Assembly: GCF_050624435.1 (NCBI RefSeq)
Contig: NC_134537.1
Location: 123,790,086-123,854,085 of the forward strand
DNA: 64,000 nt
DNA from: Tenrec ecaudatus
Lineage: Eukaryota > Chordata > Mammalia > Afrosoricida > Tenrecidae
Direction: 5' to 3'
In this document: in pieces, positions 1 through 11,918 of the stretch
How positions within the stretch are numbered: the stretch's first letter is position 1
Layout: every line of letters begins with the position of its first letter
The notes under the pieces: model-generated
The model's input: the letters and a program-made list of their open reading frames with translations, nothing else
Told to the model about the DNA's origin: nothing
Database searches by the model: none
Made by a program: the position numbers and the translations under genes

Positions 1-519
1 GTGGCAGTTAGATAATCTGTCAATATGAGCGAATGGGGTACAGTCTAGACTGTCAATCAGGTCTAAGCCAATCATGTGTCTGTGTAGGCATGGCTTTCTC
101 CAGAGGATTCTGGAAACTCCTATCTTCCTCCCTGGAGGCGGGACACAGACACTCTGCTTCATCTTCCTGCTTACAAGACTCATGGAGCCATGCTGATGGA
201 GCCAGAGTCCTGGAGCTGGAGTTGCCATGTGGATACCCACACCAGTGGTGAGATACTTCCACCGCCACTGGATCCACAAGACTTTCCACCCACTGGCCTG
301 TGATCTTCCTGCATGCGGCATCATTGCATGTGTTGCCTGAGTCTGAATAGGAATTTATAGACTGGTATCAGACATGTGGGCTAATATCAGACTTATGGAC
401 TTGATCTGGACTGGCCAGGATGTTTTCTGAAAATACAATTACTCTTTGATCTAAAATTCTCTCTTACATAAATATGAGTGTCTCTAGATTTGTTTCTCTA
501 GTCCACCCAGACTAACACA
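1..519 (+). mobile_element. Solo LTR, five-copy family, copy 1
   Basis: This LTR lacks only its outermost base, which lies left of the window: the sequence opens with gtggcagtta where the family end is tgtggcagtta. The inner end at 511-519 reads actaacaca, the complement of the family terminus TGTGTTAGT. It aligns along its length with the copies at 20.4, 25.1, 30.2 and 44.9 kb, in the opposite orientation. No gag, pol or env sequence adjoins it. The strand is inferred from resemblance of the end (gtttctctag...gactaacaca) to MaLR/ERVL-type LTR 3' ends. The target-site copy at the right would be gtcat; the left one is outside the window. Confidence 0.8.
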
Positions 520-524
520 GTCAT

Positions 525-2200
525 CTTAACTGGTATTCTTTGTAGGTGTACAGGTATTATTCCAGCACTGACACTTGTACTTCAGCATATATCTTGAAAT
601 GTTCTTTTGGACAATGAATGTGACTATTTACTCTTGAATGTGTCATTACAAGCTTACTACATGTGATAGTCCAACTCAAAATGGCCAGCACCCATCTAAT
701 TCAGCTCACTAATGCTTAGGATACCAATCTTCATATATTCCTTTCTTTTTCACATCTCTAATCTTCATAAATTCATACTTCATACATTCCCTATCTCACT
801 TACTTGGGTATGGTTGCAGCTGTTTCTTGTCCTTTTCAGTCATGCTGTATCAGCAAATAAAGGTCCCCAAGTCTTTTTGCTCCATCCTTATCATTAATAT
901 GGATTCTAATATGAGGAGGCAGCCTACTACCCTTCCCAGCCAGTTGTATATGCAGTGTCTCCCATCATCTTCTGACCCTCTATCAGACTATGTCCCATTC
1001 CCTTGACCTTTCAGAAGTGGATCACTTCTTTTTGCCCAGTCTAGCTGTAGTCTGGAAGCTCCACTGACATCTTTCCATAAAAGGCAACCCTGTGGGTGGC
1101 ATAGCTCCCAGCATCCCAGCCATGCACAGGCATCACAGACACGCAAAATTGCAGACAAGCGACAGAAGGTGGAACCATGCAAATACGGAATATAGAATCC
1201 TAATGAGGCGATTGCTCAGTTTGCCCTGCCTCCAGGCTCACATGAGCCATCGCAGTAGAGGAAAAAATGAATCTGACTACTGCCAAGAAGTGATGAGAAT
1301 ACAGCTCGTCCTTTGGATACACAGTCCCTCTGCTAAGAACCTCTTAAACCCACGAAACAGAGAGCCAGACACTAACAACTGTGAGGGATGGCCGACGCAG
1401 CAGTACAGAAAAGGTGGGAGCATAAGCAGCAGAACCAGGAGACTAGAACCAGGGAGGGCCATGGAGAGCTGGCCCCTGGAGTGAGAGAGCTGAGGCCTTT
1501 GGCAAGAGGCTTGCTGGTGAAGTAAGTAGAGCACCTTGGCAGAGCCAGGTTCACTAATTTATAGAGCAAGAGCAGGCAGGAACCTTGCTCACAGTCGAGT
1601 ACCTCTGGGCACTTACTGGCTAGAGAGTTTCGTAACATTTATCTGAGCAGGGCAAAGGCCACAGAGTTACAAGGTCTTGGGCAAGAGAGAAGTGGGTCTG
1701 TGGGCACAGCTGAGAAGAAGCTGTTCTGACCAAAAATAGAAAGAATATATCTTGGATCGTTTTTTTATTCTGAATTGTAGCCTGGCACTTCCCAAATAAA
1801 TCCCGTAACTGTACTGTCTGTGATGTTCCTGTGAGACCACTGCGCTGAACTATCAAATCCAGACGAGAACAAGAGCTCCATGGGGGTCCGAAGGGGCAAC
1901 AAGGTCGGAAGATGTAGGCCTGTCTGACCCCGGCCTCATGGCAATCTGCTTTGTTAATGCCCATTGCATCTCCCCATATTAGAGAAACTCAGACGTCCCC
2001 ACAGCAACGCATTCATAACATCGTTGTTGTTGCTGCTACAATTCCTACCACTGCTACTACTGAGACGGCGTATAAGAAAGATGAGCTAGACTAAGACAGG
2101 CAGGGGGCTCTTTCCTGAGCTCGCTCTTATTTCTTCTCTCCCCTTTAGGTCTCAAAGCTGTTACCATACCCCCCAAGCTGAGCCCCTTGTCCCAACTCTA
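525..2200. other. No gene recognised
   Basis: Mixed-composition sequence with only short open frames and no splice-flanked coding block that I recognise. Old decayed repeats are likely but I cannot assign them. Confidence 0.5.
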
Positions 2201-2207
2201 CCGTTTC

Positions 2208-2525
2208 TTTTGATGTCATAGCAACCCTGTGAACAACAGAGTAAAACCCTACCTGGACCGGAACCAGCTTCACCATGCTTCTTATGTCAGAGCCCCTTGT
2301 CAATGCGGCTCATGGGGGCCTGCCTTCCTCTTTACCAAGCAAGAGTCCTTCTCCGTGCACTGGTCTGTCCTGACAGCATGTCCAAAGTCTTTGAGATAAA
2401 GTCTCACCATCCTGGCCTCTAAGGAGCATTCTGGCTGTATTTCTTCCCAGATAGAAGAAATGGTTTGTTCTTTTGGCAGTCTGTGGTACTTTTCAATATT
2501 TCTCACCAACACATCATGTTATATC
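2208..2525 (-). mobile_element. RTE (BovB-type) LINE fragment, reverse transcriptase C-terminal region
   Basis: The minus strand encodes a block with the pattern ECSLEARMVRLYLKDFGHAV, resembling the C-terminal part of BovB/RTE ORF2, where CSLEG..LKLQYFGH is typical. The same block recurs at 10.5, 23.8, 28.7 and 51.6 kb. It is 5' truncated and carries no intact enzyme. Confidence 0.8.
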
Positions 2526-2570
2526 AAGCAGACAGAAACTGTGTCTACTTCAGTGTGTTTAACTAGAAGT

Positions 2571-2745
2571 CAGGAGTCCCAGAGTGGCCTGAACAGTTAA
2601 GATGCCTCATAAGAAAGGCCTGGCATGCTACTTCCCCAAACACACAAGGATTGAAAATCCTATGGGACACAGTTCTACTCTGGGACCACCATGAAGTCCT
2701 CACGGGATCCTCATGAGTCAGAATCGACTCAATAACAACTGAACA
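2571..2745 (+). mobile_element. AfroSINE-like SINE
   Basis: Has the SINE order: a tRNA-like head remnant, then cacagttctactctg, and a tail with gagtcagaatcgactc and aacaac. It lies almost head-to-head with the next SINE. Confidence 0.75.
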
Positions 2746-2756
2746 AGTACCACACT

Positions 2757-2935
2757 CCAAACAAATCACTTCCGTTGAGTTGATTCCCACTCAGAGTGAC
2801 CCTCTCAGACAGGACAGGTTTCCGAATGGGAGTAGAAAACCTTTTCCTTCTCTCACAGAGCAGCTAGTGGCTTCGAACTGCTGACCTTTTCCAGGAAGAG
2901 CCTAATTCATACCCACTGTTCCACCAGGGCTCTTT
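2757..2935 (-). mobile_element. AfroSINE
   Basis: Reads gttgattcccactcagagtg, then cttcgaactgctgacc and ends ccaccagggctct, the reverse complement of the family order. It forms an inverted pair with the SINE to its left. Confidence 0.88.
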
Positions 2936-3140
2936 CAAAGATCACACTAGACAGTGCAGTATCCCCACACATTTTCATGTGAACAACGTTGTTACTTGCA
3001 GTTGAGTGGCTTTTGGCAATTCCGTGTGTCCAGAGGAACAGGGTTCCCTGGGGTGGCCTTTCAGATGCAGATTACCTGATTGTCGGCTCTATCTGCATGG
3101 GTTCAAAGCTCCATCTTCCAGCTGGAACTCAAGTGCTTAA

Positions 3141-4220
3141 CCTTTTTTTTTTTTAATCGTTTTATTAGGGTCTCATACAACTCTTATCACAATCCATACA
3201 CTCATCAATTGTGTAAAGCACATTTGTACATTCATTGCCCTCATCATTCTCAAAACCTTTGCTCTCCACTTAAGCCGCTGGCATCAGATCCTCACTTTTT
3301 CCCCTCCCTCCCCTCTCCCCCTTCCCTCATGAACCCTTGATAATTTACAAATCATTATTTTGTTATATCTTGCCCTGTCCAACGTCTCCCTTCACCCATT
3401 TTCCTGTTGTCTGTCCTCCAGGGAGGAGGTCACATGTAGAACCTTAAAATCGGTTCCCCCTTTCCAACCCACTCTCCCTGTACCCTCCCAGTATCGCCAC
3501 TCTCACCCCTAGTCCTGAAGGGATCATCCACCCTGGATTCCCTGTATTTCCAGTTCCTATCTGTACCAGTGTACATCCTCTGGTCTAGCCAGACTTGCAA
3601 GGGAAAATTCGGATCATGATAGTGTTTGGGGGTGGGGGTGGGAGGGTAGGGGGAAGAAAACATTTAGGAACTAGAGGAAAGTTGTATTTTTCATCATTGT
3701 TACATTGCACCCTGACTGGCTTGTCTCCTCCCCAAGACCCCTCTGCCAGGGGATGTCCAGTGGCAGACAAAAGGGCTTTGGGTCTCCACTCTGCACTCCC
3801 CAGCTCATTCATTATGGTAAGATTTTTTGTTCTAATGAGGCCTAATACCTGATCCCTTTGACACCTTGTGATCACACAGGCTGGTGTTGCTTCTTCCATG
3901 TGGGCTTTGTTGCTTCTGAGCTACATGGCCACTTGTTTACCTTCAAGCCTTTAAGACCCAGATGCTATTTCTTTTGATAGCCAGATCCCATCTGCTTTTC
4001 TTCACCGCATTTGCTTATGTACCCATTTGTCTTCAGTGATCGTATCATGGAGGTGTGCACCCAATGATATGATTTTTCTTTCTTTGATGCCTGATAACTG
4101 ATCCCTTTGGCACCTCATGATCACACAGGTTGGTGTGCTTCTTCCATGTGGCTTTCTTGCTTCTGAGCTAGATGGCCGCTTGTTTACCTTCAAGCTTTTA
4201 AGACCCCAGACCTTATATTA
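3141..4220 (-). mobile_element. L1 LINE, 5'-truncated 3' UTR copy with target duplication
   Basis: Begins with poly-T and the conserved L1 end (ttttattagggtctcatac), so the 3' end is on the left. It runs through the family 3' UTR, including the tracts cctttggcacctcatgatc and ttaccttcaagcttttaaga. It is bounded by an exact 10-bp direct repeat, aagtgcttaa, at 3131-3140 and 4221-4230. That marks a single target-primed insertion of 1,080 bp. It carries no coding sequence. Confidence 0.92.
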
Positions 4221-4230
4221 AAGTGCTTAA

Positions 4231-4735
4231 GCTTGTACGTAGTGCCTCATGCACGGTCAAAGGGCTTTTGTGGGGGGGTTGATAATCATCTCAGTGATCC
4301 CATTTAGATCCGTGACTGGCACCTTGTTGCAGGGACATGGCCATCTCCAGCCAACCCTTTGCATTCCTCATTCATTTCCTACGTTATTGGTAGCTCTGGA
4401 TGCCAGAATGCCTTCAGAGAACTCCAGGAAAGATCCCCATTCTTAATATCATCATGCTTTTCTACATCTTATTCTGCCGCTGGGTGGGTGAAGCAACCGT
4501 CTCCTGCTCTAGTGTTTCACCATCAGTTTCAGAGCACCACCTTCCACCTCATTCAGAGAACCTCTGCAGTCAAACACAGGTTTACAGGAAGCCTGCCCTT
4601 TGTCCCTGGGAGATACACTCAAGTCACTGCAATGAGGTGCGCATCCCCCTGCACCATCCCCAAATACCGCCTTCACCACTAAAAGAAATTGGGGAACTGG
4701 GGTATGATCACAAACAAGAGAGTCATCTGATAAAC
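4231..4735. other. No gene recognised
   Basis: Unique-looking sequence. The overlapping open frames here have no similarity I recognise. Confidence 0.45.
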
Positions 4736-4736
4736 C

Positions 4737-4858
4737 ACTGCCATCAAGTCAATTCCATTTCATAGCAACCCTATCAAGCAGAATAGAACTGGTCCCTATG
4801 GTTTCTGAAGCTGCAATTCTTTATAGTTGCACAACCTCTTCTTCCTCCTGTATCATCT
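4737..4858 (-). mobile_element. AfroSINE, degraded
   Basis: Shows ccactgccatcaagtcaatt followed by catagcaaccctatcaagcag, the 3' half of the SINE in reverse orientation. The head has decayed. Confidence 0.75.
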
Positions 4859-5830
4859 AAGCAGTGATACCAGATAAGGTATCCACTGAGAGAAAGAGGA
4901 TTGAAGAGGTTTGCTGTAAATTCGTAGCTCTTAACCCTTCCAAAGGGAGGATGATTCGTGACTTTTCCATGGCCAGACAGCATTTGAGTTTAAAATGCTA
5001 ATCTGAATTATAAATGTCTGAAAGGGGCAAGAGAAAAGTTAGTAAGATAAAACTTAACAAAACAAATCTTAAACATAGGTTAAAGCAAAATTCCACATGG
5101 ACCAGAAGGCCGAGGGTAACTATAGTACTTGCTGCCACATTTAAAATGGACCATTAATCAGTATGCATCAGGATGAGAGAGGTCACAGTGGAATGTAGCC
5201 ACAAAAAAGCTCTGGAAAGATTATGGTGCATTTAATAATCGTGACATCGATTTAAGATATGTTTCAGTTGGGGATGCATTTAGCTGAATCTGACCAGAAA
5301 AGTAACTAGGCAGCAGCGAGAGCGGTCAAAGAGCAAACACCTGGAGACAAGTGACCGCTAGCTTTGATTCAGCATCTCAGCAATGGCAGGGCCGGGTCTC
5401 CGTGGTTCTCTTGGAGGTGCCCTCATGCAGACCATCACTCAGTCACAAGATGGCAGCTGCAACACAAATGATTACATTTGAGGCTTTCCCCAATCGGCAT
5501 CTACAAAATCTCTCCCCAGTGACTAAAAGGACAGCACAATAATAAACAAAGCAATCAAGGAAACAGTATTCCATCCCGCTGGTGTCACGTTGTGTCAAAG
5601 CAAAGACCAAAGCATAGCAAAGTCATTTCACACAATGGGTTCGGTTGAGCAGCAACCATAGGACCCATCGAGGTTAGTTCAACAGAGATACAGGGAAAAT
5701 TAGGGAAGTTTTAAGACGTGCACGTAAAAGAATATTTTGAACTATAAAGAGCAAGCTGAGCAATATTCTAATACTATTATAATTCTTGCTCAAGGAATAT
5801 AATTAGCTTCTGTAACTCTAGTGCATTGGA
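4859..5830. other. No gene recognised
   Basis: AT-leaning sequence without identifiable repeat or exon. Confidence 0.45.
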
Positions 5831-5834
5831 AATT

Positions 5835-6122
5835 GTCCTCTGCTGAATTGTGGCATCCCCTCCCCACAAAACAAACAAACAAAATCATGTTGGAATCCTC
5901 AATCCTATTTGGGAACTGACTTTCGTTGTTATGTTAATTAGGCGATGTTTTCCCCTAATTACTCCTGACTTATAAAGATCAGTAAGCAGCTTAAAAGGAC
6001 CACAGGCTGTCTGATGACAAAAAGACAGAAGAGCCTAGGGGTCCAGGAACTCCAAGGATTGGGCAATACTGGGGCCTTAACTAGACAAAGAAGGACCAGC
6101 GTCTAGAACAACCCTGATTTTG
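5835..6122 (+). mobile_element. MaLR-type LTR relic
   Basis: The opening (gctgaattgtggcatcccct, then aaaatcatgttggaatcct) matches the start of MLT1/MST-type LTRs. The remainder is too decayed for subfamily assignment. Confidence 0.55.
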
Positions 6123-6124
6123 AC

Positions 6125-6300
6125 CTGCACTGGTAATGAGTTGGGCTGGTAGCCACAAGGCTCAAGCTGGCAGCTGCTCCATGGGAGAAAGATGAGGCTT
6201 TCTGCTTTCGCCAAGAGGTCCCGTCTCAGGAACCCACAGGGGCAGATCTACTTTGTGCTCTAGGGTCACTATGAGGCGGCAGCAACATGATGGCAGTGAG
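6125..6300 (+). mobile_element. AfroSINE
   Basis: Contains gggagaaagatgaggctttc and ccacaggggcagatctac, then agggtcactatgag. It is followed at once by a second same-strand copy. Confidence 0.85.
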
Positions 6301-6324
6301 CGCCTTTTGAAGGTGGAGCCTGGG

Positions 6325-6522
6325 TGACTTGGTGGGTTGAACTCCTCACTGCAAGATCAGCAGTTTGTAACCAGCAGGCACGTTCTTGGATGGCAGAGGA
6401 GGCTCTTTGTTCCCGTCAAGAGTTACCGTCTGAAACTCACAGGAGCACGTCTGTCTGCTCCGTGCTACAGGGGTGCTGTGTGTCTGAATCAACGCGATCG
6501 GCAGCGTGTTTTGTTTGTTTGA
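6325..6522 (+). mobile_element. AfroSINE, second of a tandem pair
   Basis: Shows gatcagcagtttgtaaccag, ggcagaggaggctctttgtt and the tail gtgtctgaatcaacgcgatc. Same orientation as the copy ending at 6300. Confidence 0.8.
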
Positions 6523-6525
6523 GAT

Positions 6526-7865
6526 TTTGAACTGAGAGAAAGAAGATTCTGTTCTTTAAGTTCACCCAACTGTCCTGTTTCTGATACCACCGCTCTACAT
6601 AACTAAGATAAAAACCGACTTTGTTTTTCCTTAATTTTCAATGGAGCTTTGTTAAACTTAAAATATTATACAGACATTAGTCTATAACTAGATCCAGTCA
6701 GCATTTTAAGAAACGGGAAAACTAATTTCTCATCTTCTAGTAACAGAAGCAAAACAAAACAAAAACAATGAACAATTTAGGTACATGTATCCCAAACTTT
6801 AGACATAGTGGGTGATGGAGATAGCATGAACCACGCTATTCAACCAGCTGTGTGATTTTGTGAGGGTGGGGGAAGGGATTTTCTTAACTTGTTTGAGCCT
6901 GTTTTCAAATCTAGTGGGGTTGTTTGAAGAGTTGCAGACTAAAGTGTACATAGTGCATGTCCACATCCTACTGACCTCTGCCTGTTGATACTAATATATT
7001 ACCTATTGCCACCCTCCCAAGCTCCAAGGTGCAAAACCTCAGAGTTACCTTGACTTCTCCCTGCTCTTTTGACCCTCCTCTTCCCAAGTGAACCACTTGG
7101 CCTTTCTATCAATTCTTCCTTTGAGACACCTGGGGCTACACCATCCACCTCTGTCTGGTACTGGAACAATGGTCAATGTAATCTCCCGGAAGCCACTTTC
7201 AGGTCATTTATTTTCCTTCTCAAGCACGTCCAATGAGTCTCCTCCAGACTTCTTGTTCTAAATGGCTGGGGCATAAAATCAAGAGACTTAAACAGAAGCT
7301 AAATGATGGCAACTTTCTACCAAGGGCAGATAGATCTGGGATTTATGGGACTGAAGCTTATAATGAAGGGGGTGCGGGGATGATTCCTTCAGGTGAGGAG
7401 AAATAAAATTATAAATAGAAGATTAAGTACAAAAGTGACAATGTCAGAAACAAAATCCAGAGGAAAAAACTAGTATTTTAAAATAAGCCACCAAATATGA
7501 CTTAATAATCTTTTGCTTCTTCATATACTGATGCTAGTTTAAAAAGAGTTCTCTCAATTCACCATTTGCTGTTGGAACACTCTGAAGTTTTATCAAATTT
7601 GACAAAACCTGTATTAAGTTTCGATACATTTTCAAGATGTGTTTTCCTTGACGGTGTTAATCTTCGATGCTCACTGAACGGAGGCCACTCCTGACAAGTT
7701 GAAGACCCAGAGTTCTTTGGGAAAGGGTTAGAGATATGGAAAAACCGCCTTCTGAAGTAGATAAATCTAGATCAGGGATATGTAAAGAAATAATAGTCTC
7801 ATTTATTTTGAGTTTGTTTAATAAGGAATGTTGTGATTTTCTAGCCATTAACTGGTACTAGCTAT
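6526..7865. other. No gene recognised
   Basis: AT-rich with scattered short open frames. Probably old repeat-derived sequence. Confidence 0.45.
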
Positions 7866-7869
7866 CTCT

Positions 7870-8392
7870 GTGATTTTAGTCATGTTAGTGTATCTCATTG
7901 GAGTTTTAATTTGCATTCCACCAATGGTTAATTATATCAAGCATCAGTATCTGCTTGTTGACCATTTGTATGTTTTTTTTAAAGAAAACTATGTTTTTTT
8001 AATTCTTTGCCCATTTTTAAATTGATTATTTGGTTTTTTAACTATTGAACTGTAAGTGGTTTTATATTTTCTGGCCTTAATTCTCTTATTAGGTTTTACA
8101 TGTTCTGGACATTATTCTCTTATTAGGACATAATTTTTTGCCCATTCTAAGGGCTTTCGTTTCACTTGTTTGATGATGTCCTTTGATGTACAATTTTTTA
8201 AAATTTGAAAATGTCTGGCTTATCTGCCTCTCCTGATGTTCCTGTGCTTTTAGTGTCTGATCTAAGAACTCCTTGTCACATCACGGTGATTAACACCTCT
8301 GTCTTATACGAGCTTTGAGTTTCAGATAGTGTGTAGGTCTCTGATTTGTTTTGAGTTCATTTTGATATGTGGTCTGGGTTGTTGTTGAGGGA
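7870..8392 (-). mobile_element. Old L1 3' segment
   Basis: Shows the antisense L1 order: ttggagttttaatttgcatt, ttgaccatttgtatg, ttctttgcccattttt, then attctcttattagg and gatgatgtcctttgatgtac. This is the region around the ORF2 end and 3' UTR of mammalian L1M elements. It is heavily diverged, so it predates the Afrotherian repeats nearby. Confidence 0.85.
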
Positions 8393-8984
8393 CAGTAAGG
8401 TGATCGGACTCACAGTCCGCCTATAAACCACAGACCAAAGCACTGCCTGGCTCTGAGCCATCCTCGCCACCACTGTATGCTGGAGCTCTTACGGATGGAA
8501 TTATTTTTATTATAATAGACACCACCTGTCATTTTCACATCTTTAAGTGTATGATTTGGTGATCTCAATTGCATTAATCATGTCATGCAAACATTATCCA
8601 TACATGTTGCCAAATTTAAAATCAGAATTATATATTGAGGTTCATTTTCAGTTTGTTGACTGCTACTATATAAAAATGCAATTAATTTTTTACATTGAGC
8701 TTGATTCCTATAACCTTGCTGAAGAGCTTCATTTATTTTAACTTAGGTTTATTGTTTGATCATGTGAGGTTTCCCAAGTCTCGGAGGGATGTCTGTCCAC
8801 ATAGTTGGGATTGGGGCCGGGCCCTCAGGAGGGCAAGACACTCTTATAACCAACAATATCAACCATTTAGTACACTCCTAATCAACTGAGCATCCTGGGG
8901 TTTCAATCATGTCAATGTCATCTTTTTTTGTTTTACATTATTAAGTGAGGAGAGAAGTAGGTGCCTTTTAAAGAATTTTTTTTT
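8393..8984. other. No gene recognised
   Basis: AT-rich interval between an L1 relic and the mariner relic. I see nothing assignable. Confidence 0.4.
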
Positions 8985-9915
8985 AAACATCAGGAAAGAA
9001 AAGAAGTCAGAAAGAGCCAAATGAGGACTGTAAGATGGATTTCTAATGATTCACCACGGAAACTCTCACAAAAGGCCCTTGTTTGATAAAAAGAAAAAGC
9101 AGAAAAATTGTCATGGTGGTAAAGGCTCTGGTGAAGTTTCCCGGGTGTGTTTTCTGCTGTAGCTTTGACTTGTCCTCTCAAAACACTTTCCTAATAAGCA
9201 GATGTGATTGTTCTCTAATCCTCCAGAAACGTAAGAAGCAAGTGCCTCAAGCATCCCCCAAACCTGTTGTCACGACCTTTGCTTTTGATCAGTCGACCTT
9301 TGCTTTGGCTGTATCACTTCCACATCCATATAGCCATTGCCTTGAGTGTGTTTTGTCTTTCAAATCACCCTGATAAAGTCATGTTTCATTGCCTGTTAAA
9401 AGTTCTCCGGGAAATGCTTGAGAATCTTGATCCTACTTACCTACATTTCCACGGAAAACTCTGCTTTTGTTTGCAGCTGATCTGGGCAGAACAGTTTGGG
9501 CTCCCACTGAACAGAAAGTTTGTTGAACTTCAGTTTTTCAGGGAGGCCCGACCAAGTGAGATGTCAACAGTGTGGGCAGTTGTTTCTGCTGCTAAGTGAT
9601 GGACCTTTTCTGCTCTGACACCCACAGGACTACTTCCTCACAAATCGGTGTGGATGGTCTGCCTCTGCTGTGAGCTTCATCGTCGACACAATTTTGTCCC
9701 TTCTTAAAAAGAGTTATTTTTGTAAACTGCTGATTTCTTTGGGGTGTTGTCCCCATGAACTTTCCACAAAGCATCAATGATTCCACCAGTCTTCCACCCA
9801 AGCCTCATTACATATTGGATGTTTATTCTTGCTTCAATTTTTGCTGAATTTATGTTCTTCTGGTCGGGGCTCTTTTCAAATGGACTTCTTATCTTCTTTG
9901 TCAAGCTAGCTCTTG
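8985..9915 (-). pseudogene. Decayed Tc1/mariner-type transposase
   Basis: Three minus-strand frames each carry part of a mariner transposase, so frameshifts are present. Near 9630-9880 an N-terminal helix-turn-helix-like stretch ends in GRPSTPICEEVV. At 9108-9119 the frame encodes HHDN, matching the HHDNAPAH block before the last catalytic region. At about 9006-9035 another frame reads YSPHLALSD, where the family has YSPDLAPSD, so that acidic residue is now His. In-frame stops are numerous. In mariners this enzyme cuts and pastes the element through its terminal inverted repeats; I did not locate terminal repeats here. It is a dead relic, not a host gene. The subfamily is not determined. Confidence 0.85.
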
Positions 9916-10065
9916 TTCAGACATGTTAGAACAAATTAGCACAGGTTTATTTTGGTACAAAATTTGTTTTCATAATAGACATTGCCACGAATGTTTTAAA
10001 GATTCTCGGACTTGGTGTCCTAGATAAGCAAACACAGTGACCCTTACATGTGTACGTGTAGGATC

Positions 10066-10235
10066 CAAAGCCAAATTCACTGCCATTGGGTTGATGACAC
10101 TCAAAGCACTCCCATAGGATAGGGTAGAACTACCCCTGTAAGTTTCAGAGACTGTAACTGTTTATGGGAGTAGAAAGCCCTGTCTTTCTCCCACAGAGCA
10201 GCTGGTGGTTTTGAACTGCTGACCACATCCCATAG
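10066..10235 (-). mobile_element. AfroSINE
   Basis: Well preserved in reverse: aaattcactgccattgggtt, gggtagaactacccctgtaa, gtggttttgaactgctgacc. Confidence 0.9.
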
Positions 10236-10459
10236 ATGGTTATGTGTTGGGCTGTGGTTCCTGTTAGATCCCATCATGGGGTATTACTGCCAACCTACTG
10301 AGAACCTTAGCCAAGTCAAGTTGACACAAAGCATAACTACCACCATGCCACACAGTGAATTTCTCTAAATGATTCTTCTAGCCAGAGTCTTCATAACTCC
10401 CACCAAATGACTGGGTAGAACTTTGCACATGAGGTGCTTGTGGCCGACTAAGGAAATGA

Positions 10460-10891
10460 GTTGTTGTTGTTAGGGGCCATGGGGTTGGTTTTAGCCCATA
10501 GCAACCCTATGCACAACAAAAGGAAACACTGTCCAGTCTTGTGCCATTCTCACAATTGTTCCTATACTTACACTTACAGTTGCAGCCACGGTGTCAATGC
10601 AGCTCCTGAGGGCCTTCCTCGCTTTTGCTCTCCTTCCACTTTACTGAGCATGACATCCTTCTCCAGGGACTGACCTCTCTTGACAATACTTCCAAAGTAT
10701 GGAAGATGATGTCTCGCCATCCTTGCCTCTAAGGAGTACTCTGGCCATACTTCTTCCAAGGAAGATCAGTATGTCTTTTTAGTAGTCCATGTCACTTTCA
10801 ATATTCTTTGCCAGCACCATAATTCAAATACATTAATTCTTCTTCAGTCTCCCTTCTTCAATGTCCAACTTTCACAAGCACCTAAGGACAT
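10460..10891 (-). mobile_element. RTE LINE, left part, split by the RAN pseudogene
   Basis: The minus strand reads as the RTE ORF2 C-terminus, with a YSLEARMARHHLPYFGSIVK-like block. It begins at the conserved 3' end (gttgttgttaggggccatgg). Homology to the intact copies at 23.7 and 51.4 kb stops near 10890 and resumes after 11918. The element was therefore continuous before the pseudogene landed. Confidence 0.85.
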
Positions 10892-10910
10892 GGAACATCC
10901 CATGACTTTG

Positions 10911-11900
10911 AGACAGAGGAAGCCAGGAGACACATCTGGATGATCCATCAGATCTTGTACTGGTGGGTGATGGTGGTACTGGAAAAACAGTATTTGTGGA
11001 ATAGCATCTGACTGGTGAATTTGAGAAGTATGTAGCCACCTCAGGCATTGAGATCTCTGTCCTTGTGTTCCATACCAACAGAGGACCTATGAAATTCAAC
11101 ATGTGGGGTATGACTGGCAAAAACAATGGGAGGACGGAGTGGCGGCTGTGACATCCAGGTTTGGTGTGCCATTATAGTGTTTGATGTAACAAAGGGTCAC
11201 TTACGAGAATGTGCCCCACTGGTGCAAAGACCTGGTTTTGAGTATGTGAAATCATACCCACCATGCTGTGTGGCAACAAAGGGGACATTAAGGATGAGAA
11301 AGTTAAGGCAAAATCCATTGTCTTCCACCAAAAGAAGAGCCTTCAGTCCTATGACATTTCTGCCAAAAGTAACAACAACTTTGAAAGGCCCTTCCTTTGG
11401 CCTGCTGGAAAACTCACTGGGGAGTCTGACTGGAGTTTGTGGCCGTGCCCGCTCCTGCCCCACCAGAGGTTGTTAGAGACCCGGCTTTGACGGCACAAGA
11501 TGAGCATGATTTAGAAGTTGCACAGACAACCGCTCTCCCGGACGAGGATGATGACCTGTGAGAGAAGGAAGCTGGGGCCCAGCGTGGTGCGGCTGATTAA
11601 AGAGCTACCCAGAATGTGCTCACCTTAGGGTTGCTGAAGAAGGAGGTGAACGGACTTCTCAGTGAGTGTGGCTACTAAATAAAATTTTTTTGGACCCACA
11701 CATCTAGCTGTTTTGAAACTCAGTGGTTTTCTTTCTTGAAATGCAAATACAAGACTGCTACAGTCATATCACATTAGTCAATGGCACATGTTTCTTGTTA
11801 ACTGTCATTCCCATTCCTTCCTTTTTGTTTAGGACCAGAATAAAGTTGTATTTAAAATAGCTACAAAAGTAAATAAACAAATGAATGAATGAATAAATAA
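10911..11900 (+). pseudogene. RAN GTPase processed pseudogene
   Basis: An intronless, cDNA-like copy of RAN, the small GTPase that drives nucleocytoplasmic transport and spindle assembly. The P-loop GDGGTGKT is still encoded at about 10967-10989. [32 protein letters not shown] and the C-terminal DEDDDL with its TGA (11541-11561) are also readable. It is broken: a TAG at 11002-11004 replaces an arginine codon, several frameshifts split the middle, and the expected DTAGQE switch II block is lost. The 5' end is truncated near the third codon. The RAN-like 3' UTR follows, with AATAAA at 11678 and 11839 and a decayed A-rich tail. Imperfect 18-19 bp target duplications flank it (10892-10910, 11901-11918). 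It cannot make a functional GTPase. Confidence 0.95.
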
Positions 11901-11918
11901 GGAAATGCCATGGCTTGG

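Noticed and set aside
11126..11490. RAN-like frames as a functional gene
   Set aside because: An in-frame stop, several frameshifts, loss of switch II and the processed-copy structure show a pseudogene.
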